NCBI GenBank assembly: GCA_016789605.1
Contig: JAEUQO010000306.1
Location: forward strand, 1-36,984
Origin: Acidobacteriota bacterium
Lineage (GTDB): Bacteria; Acidobacteriota; Blastocatellia; RBC074
Length of the DNA stretch: 36,984 nt
Direction of reading: 5' to 3'
The notes beneath the pieces were generated by a model, which worked only from the letters and a program-made list of their open reading frames with translations, was not told the origin of the DNA and did not search any database. Position numbers and translations under genes: made by a program. This document shows positions 35,774-36,984 of this stretch, piece after piece. How positions within the stretch are numbered: position 1 is the first letter of the stretch; every line of letters begins with the position of its first letter.

Positions 35774-36232
35774 ATGAAGTGCCCATTTTGTGGTCACATG
35801 GAAGACAAAGTTGTTGATTCGCGTGAATCCCGCGAAGGCGACGTCATTCGCCGTCGCCGCGAATGTCTTAAATGTGAACGCCGTTTTACCAGCTATGAGC
35901 GAATTGACGAGATACCATACATGGTGATCAAGAAAGATGGGCGGCGCGAACCATTTAATCGTGATAAAGTGATGGCTGGCTTGTTACGTGCGTGCGAAAA
36001 ACGCCCAGTGTCAACGGCAAAACTGGAAGCAATTGTCAACGCAGTTGAAGCATATGTACAAACATCTCCCGAACGAGAACGTCCGACATCCAAGATTGGG
36101 GAGATGATCATGCGGCGCCTGAAAGAGCTTGATAAGGTTGCCTACGTGCGCTTTGCGTCAGTGTACTTAGAGTTTCAAGACGTCTCCGAGTTCATGGATG
36201 AACTCAAAGGCCTAATTCGCTCGCGCAGATAG
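35774..36232 (+). CDS. nrdR: Transcriptional repressor NrdR
   Basis: The 152-residue protein represses ribonucleotide reductase genes in response to ATP/dATP. It has the zinc ribbon with CPFC (residues 3-6) and CLKC near residue 31, then [11 protein letters not shown], and an ATP-cone domain (about residues 46-136) with [16 protein letters not shown] and [14 protein letters not shown]. Length and both domains are standard. No nrd gene is in the window, so its targets lie elsewhere. Confidence 0.97.
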   Translation: MKCPFCGHMEDKVVDSRESREGDVIRRRRECLKCERRFTSYERIDEIPYMVIKKDGRREPFNRDKVMAGLLRACEKRPVSTAKLEAIVNAVEAYVQTSPERERPTSKIGEMIMRRLKELDKVAYVRFASVYLEFQDVSEFMDELKGLIRSRR

Positions 36233-36238
36233 GTTCAG

Positions 36239-36259
36239 GAAGAAAGAAATTCTTCTTTT
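36239..36259 (+). terminator. Weak hairpin after nrdR
   Basis: GAAGAA (36239-36244), a five-base loop and TTCTTC (36250-36255) are followed by TTTT. The stem is short and AT-rich, so termination would be weak. Confidence 0.3.
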
Positions 36260-36284
36260 CTAAGGGTTATGATCTGTTCGTCAC

Positions 36285-36313
36285 TTGCAAAAAGCAAAGC
36301 TCATTGCTAGTAT
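36285..36313 (+). promoter_or_regulatory. Promoter of the tRNA-tuf cluster
   Basis: TTGCAA (36285-36290) and TAGTAT (36308-36313) are 17 bases apart, and TG precedes the -10 box by one base. A start near 36320 gives a short leader of about 39 bases to the first tRNA. No other good promoter lies between nrdR and the tRNAs. Confidence 0.6.
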
Positions 36314-36358
36314 GCACGTTTTGACGGCATAGCTATTTTCAGCACGCGATGAATTCCA

Positions 36359-36431
36359 GCCGGTGTAGCTCAGTTGGTAGAGCATCTGATTTGTAATCAG
36401 AGGGTCGGGGGTTCGAGTCCCTTCACCGGCT
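36359..36431 (+). tRNA. tRNA-Thr(TGT)
   Basis: The acceptor arms GCCGGTG and CACCGGC pair perfectly. The anticodon stem TCTGA/TCAGA holds loop TTTGTAA, giving anticodon TGT, which reads ACA. GGTTCGAGTCC forms the T-arm core. CCA is not encoded. Confidence 0.96.
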
Positions 36432-36457
36432 CTGGCTTTCGAGCAAACGGTTTTTGT

Positions 36458-36545
36458 GCAGGGGTGGTCGAGTGGTTAATGGCACCGGGCTGTAAACCCG
36501 GCGGGCTAACGCCCTACGTAGGTTCGAATCCTACCCCCTGCACCA
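36458..36545 (+). tRNA. tRNA-Tyr(GTA)
   Basis: The acceptor arms GCAGGGG and CCCCTGC pair. The anticodon stem CCGGG/CCCGG holds loop CTGTAAA with anticodon GTA. A long variable arm (GGGC...GCCC) is present, as expected for bacterial tRNA-Tyr. CCA is encoded at 36543-36545. Confidence 0.96.
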
Positions 36546-36576
36546 TTTCATTTTTGGATTAGCAAATCGGGATTGA

Positions 36577-36651
<75 letters not shown>

Positions 36652-36713
36652 TTGGATTGTTGGCCGTCTGGTTTCATCGCAAGTTCAATCACGAAATTTT
36701 TCGTATTTATTAA

Positions 36714-36786
<73 letters not shown>

Positions 36787-36844
36787 TCAGTTTTCTGTGA
36801 AGACATACAACCGAGATACACATCTGTCTTTTTGAGGTTTTTGT

Positions 36845-36984
36845 ATGGCAAAAGAGAAATTTGATCGTAGTAAACCGCACGTGAACGTGGGTACGATCGG
36901 CCACGTGGATCACGGCAAAACGACGCTGACCGCTGCGATTACGCGGGTGCTGGCGAAGCACAATCCGAAGATTACGTTCCGCAG
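36845..36984 (+). CDS. tuf: Elongation factor Tu, N-terminal part (continues past the window)
   Basis: The first 46 residues are present. [19 protein letters not shown], followed by [14 protein letters not shown], contains the P-loop G-H-V-D-H-G-K-T of translational GTPases. EF-Tu delivers aminoacyl-tRNA to the ribosome. ATG at 36845 has GAGG seven bases upstream (36834-36837). The gene follows the four tRNAs by 58 bases with no terminator visible between, so co-transcription with them is likely. Confidence 0.97.
   Translation, partial: MAKEKFDRSKPHVNVGTIGHVDHGKTTLTAAITRVLAKHNPKITFR

Overview
The window reads as a chromosomal segment of an acidobacterium. The main evidence is the large secreted protein at 1421-3979, whose C-terminal domain looks like the 'Solibacter' C-terminal family (TIGR03437), typical of Acidobacteria. 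The full-length nuo operon, hrcA-dnaJ and the tRNA-tuf cluster fit a free-living Gram-negative-type bacterium. No sequence search was possible, so placement below phylum (Blastocatellia would be a guess) is open. I see no insertion sequence, prophage, CRISPR array or rRNA.

Layout. (1) 1-11106, minus strand: a catabolic or scavenging region. Seven tightly spaced genes (11106 down to 4187) encode an exported DUF1080 protein, a Nudix hydrolase, an exported double-VOC protein, a sulfatase, an MFS transporter, an NAD-binding epimerase-like protein and a DapA/aldolase-family protein, probably as one operon. Downstream lie a secreted beta-propeller protein and a carbon-nitrogen hydrolase cut by the window edge. 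(2) 11415-13723, plus strand: a divergent pair encoding an exported xylose-isomerase-like TIM barrel and an exported PHP-like protein. (3) 13977-14813: one unrecognised gene. (4) 31230 down to 14892, minus strand: a respiratory complex I operon in the order nuoA-B-C-D-E-F-[OmpA/DUF937 protein]-[zinc-ribbon membrane protein]-G-H-J-K-L-M-N. nuoI is absent from its usual place between nuoH and nuoJ. The operon ends at a strong hairpin terminator. (5) 31524-36232, plus strand: a degenerate receiver protein, hrcA, dnaJ, a YbhN/UPF0104 membrane protein and nrdR. (6) 36359-36984: tRNA-Thr(TGT), tRNA-Tyr(GTA), tRNA-Gly(TCC), tRNA-Thr(GGT), then the start of tuf. This is the same order and anticodons as the E. 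coli tufB operon.

How the genes work together. In the left third, exported enzymes (sulfatase, DUF1080, VOC, isomerase and PHP proteins) probably act on a carbohydrate-like substrate outside the cytoplasm. The MFS protein would import products, and the epimerase and aldolase-like proteins would process them inside. The substrate is unknown. The middle is energy metabolism: NADH:quinone oxidoreductase, interrupted by two envelope-type genes and lacking its ferredoxin-like subunit gene. The right third is housekeeping: heat-shock control, ribonucleotide reductase control and translation.

The points most worth a second look are the missing nuoI, the two foreign genes inside nuo, the epimerase-like protein without its catalytic Lys, the orphan gene at 13977 and the pseudo-receiver next to hrcA.
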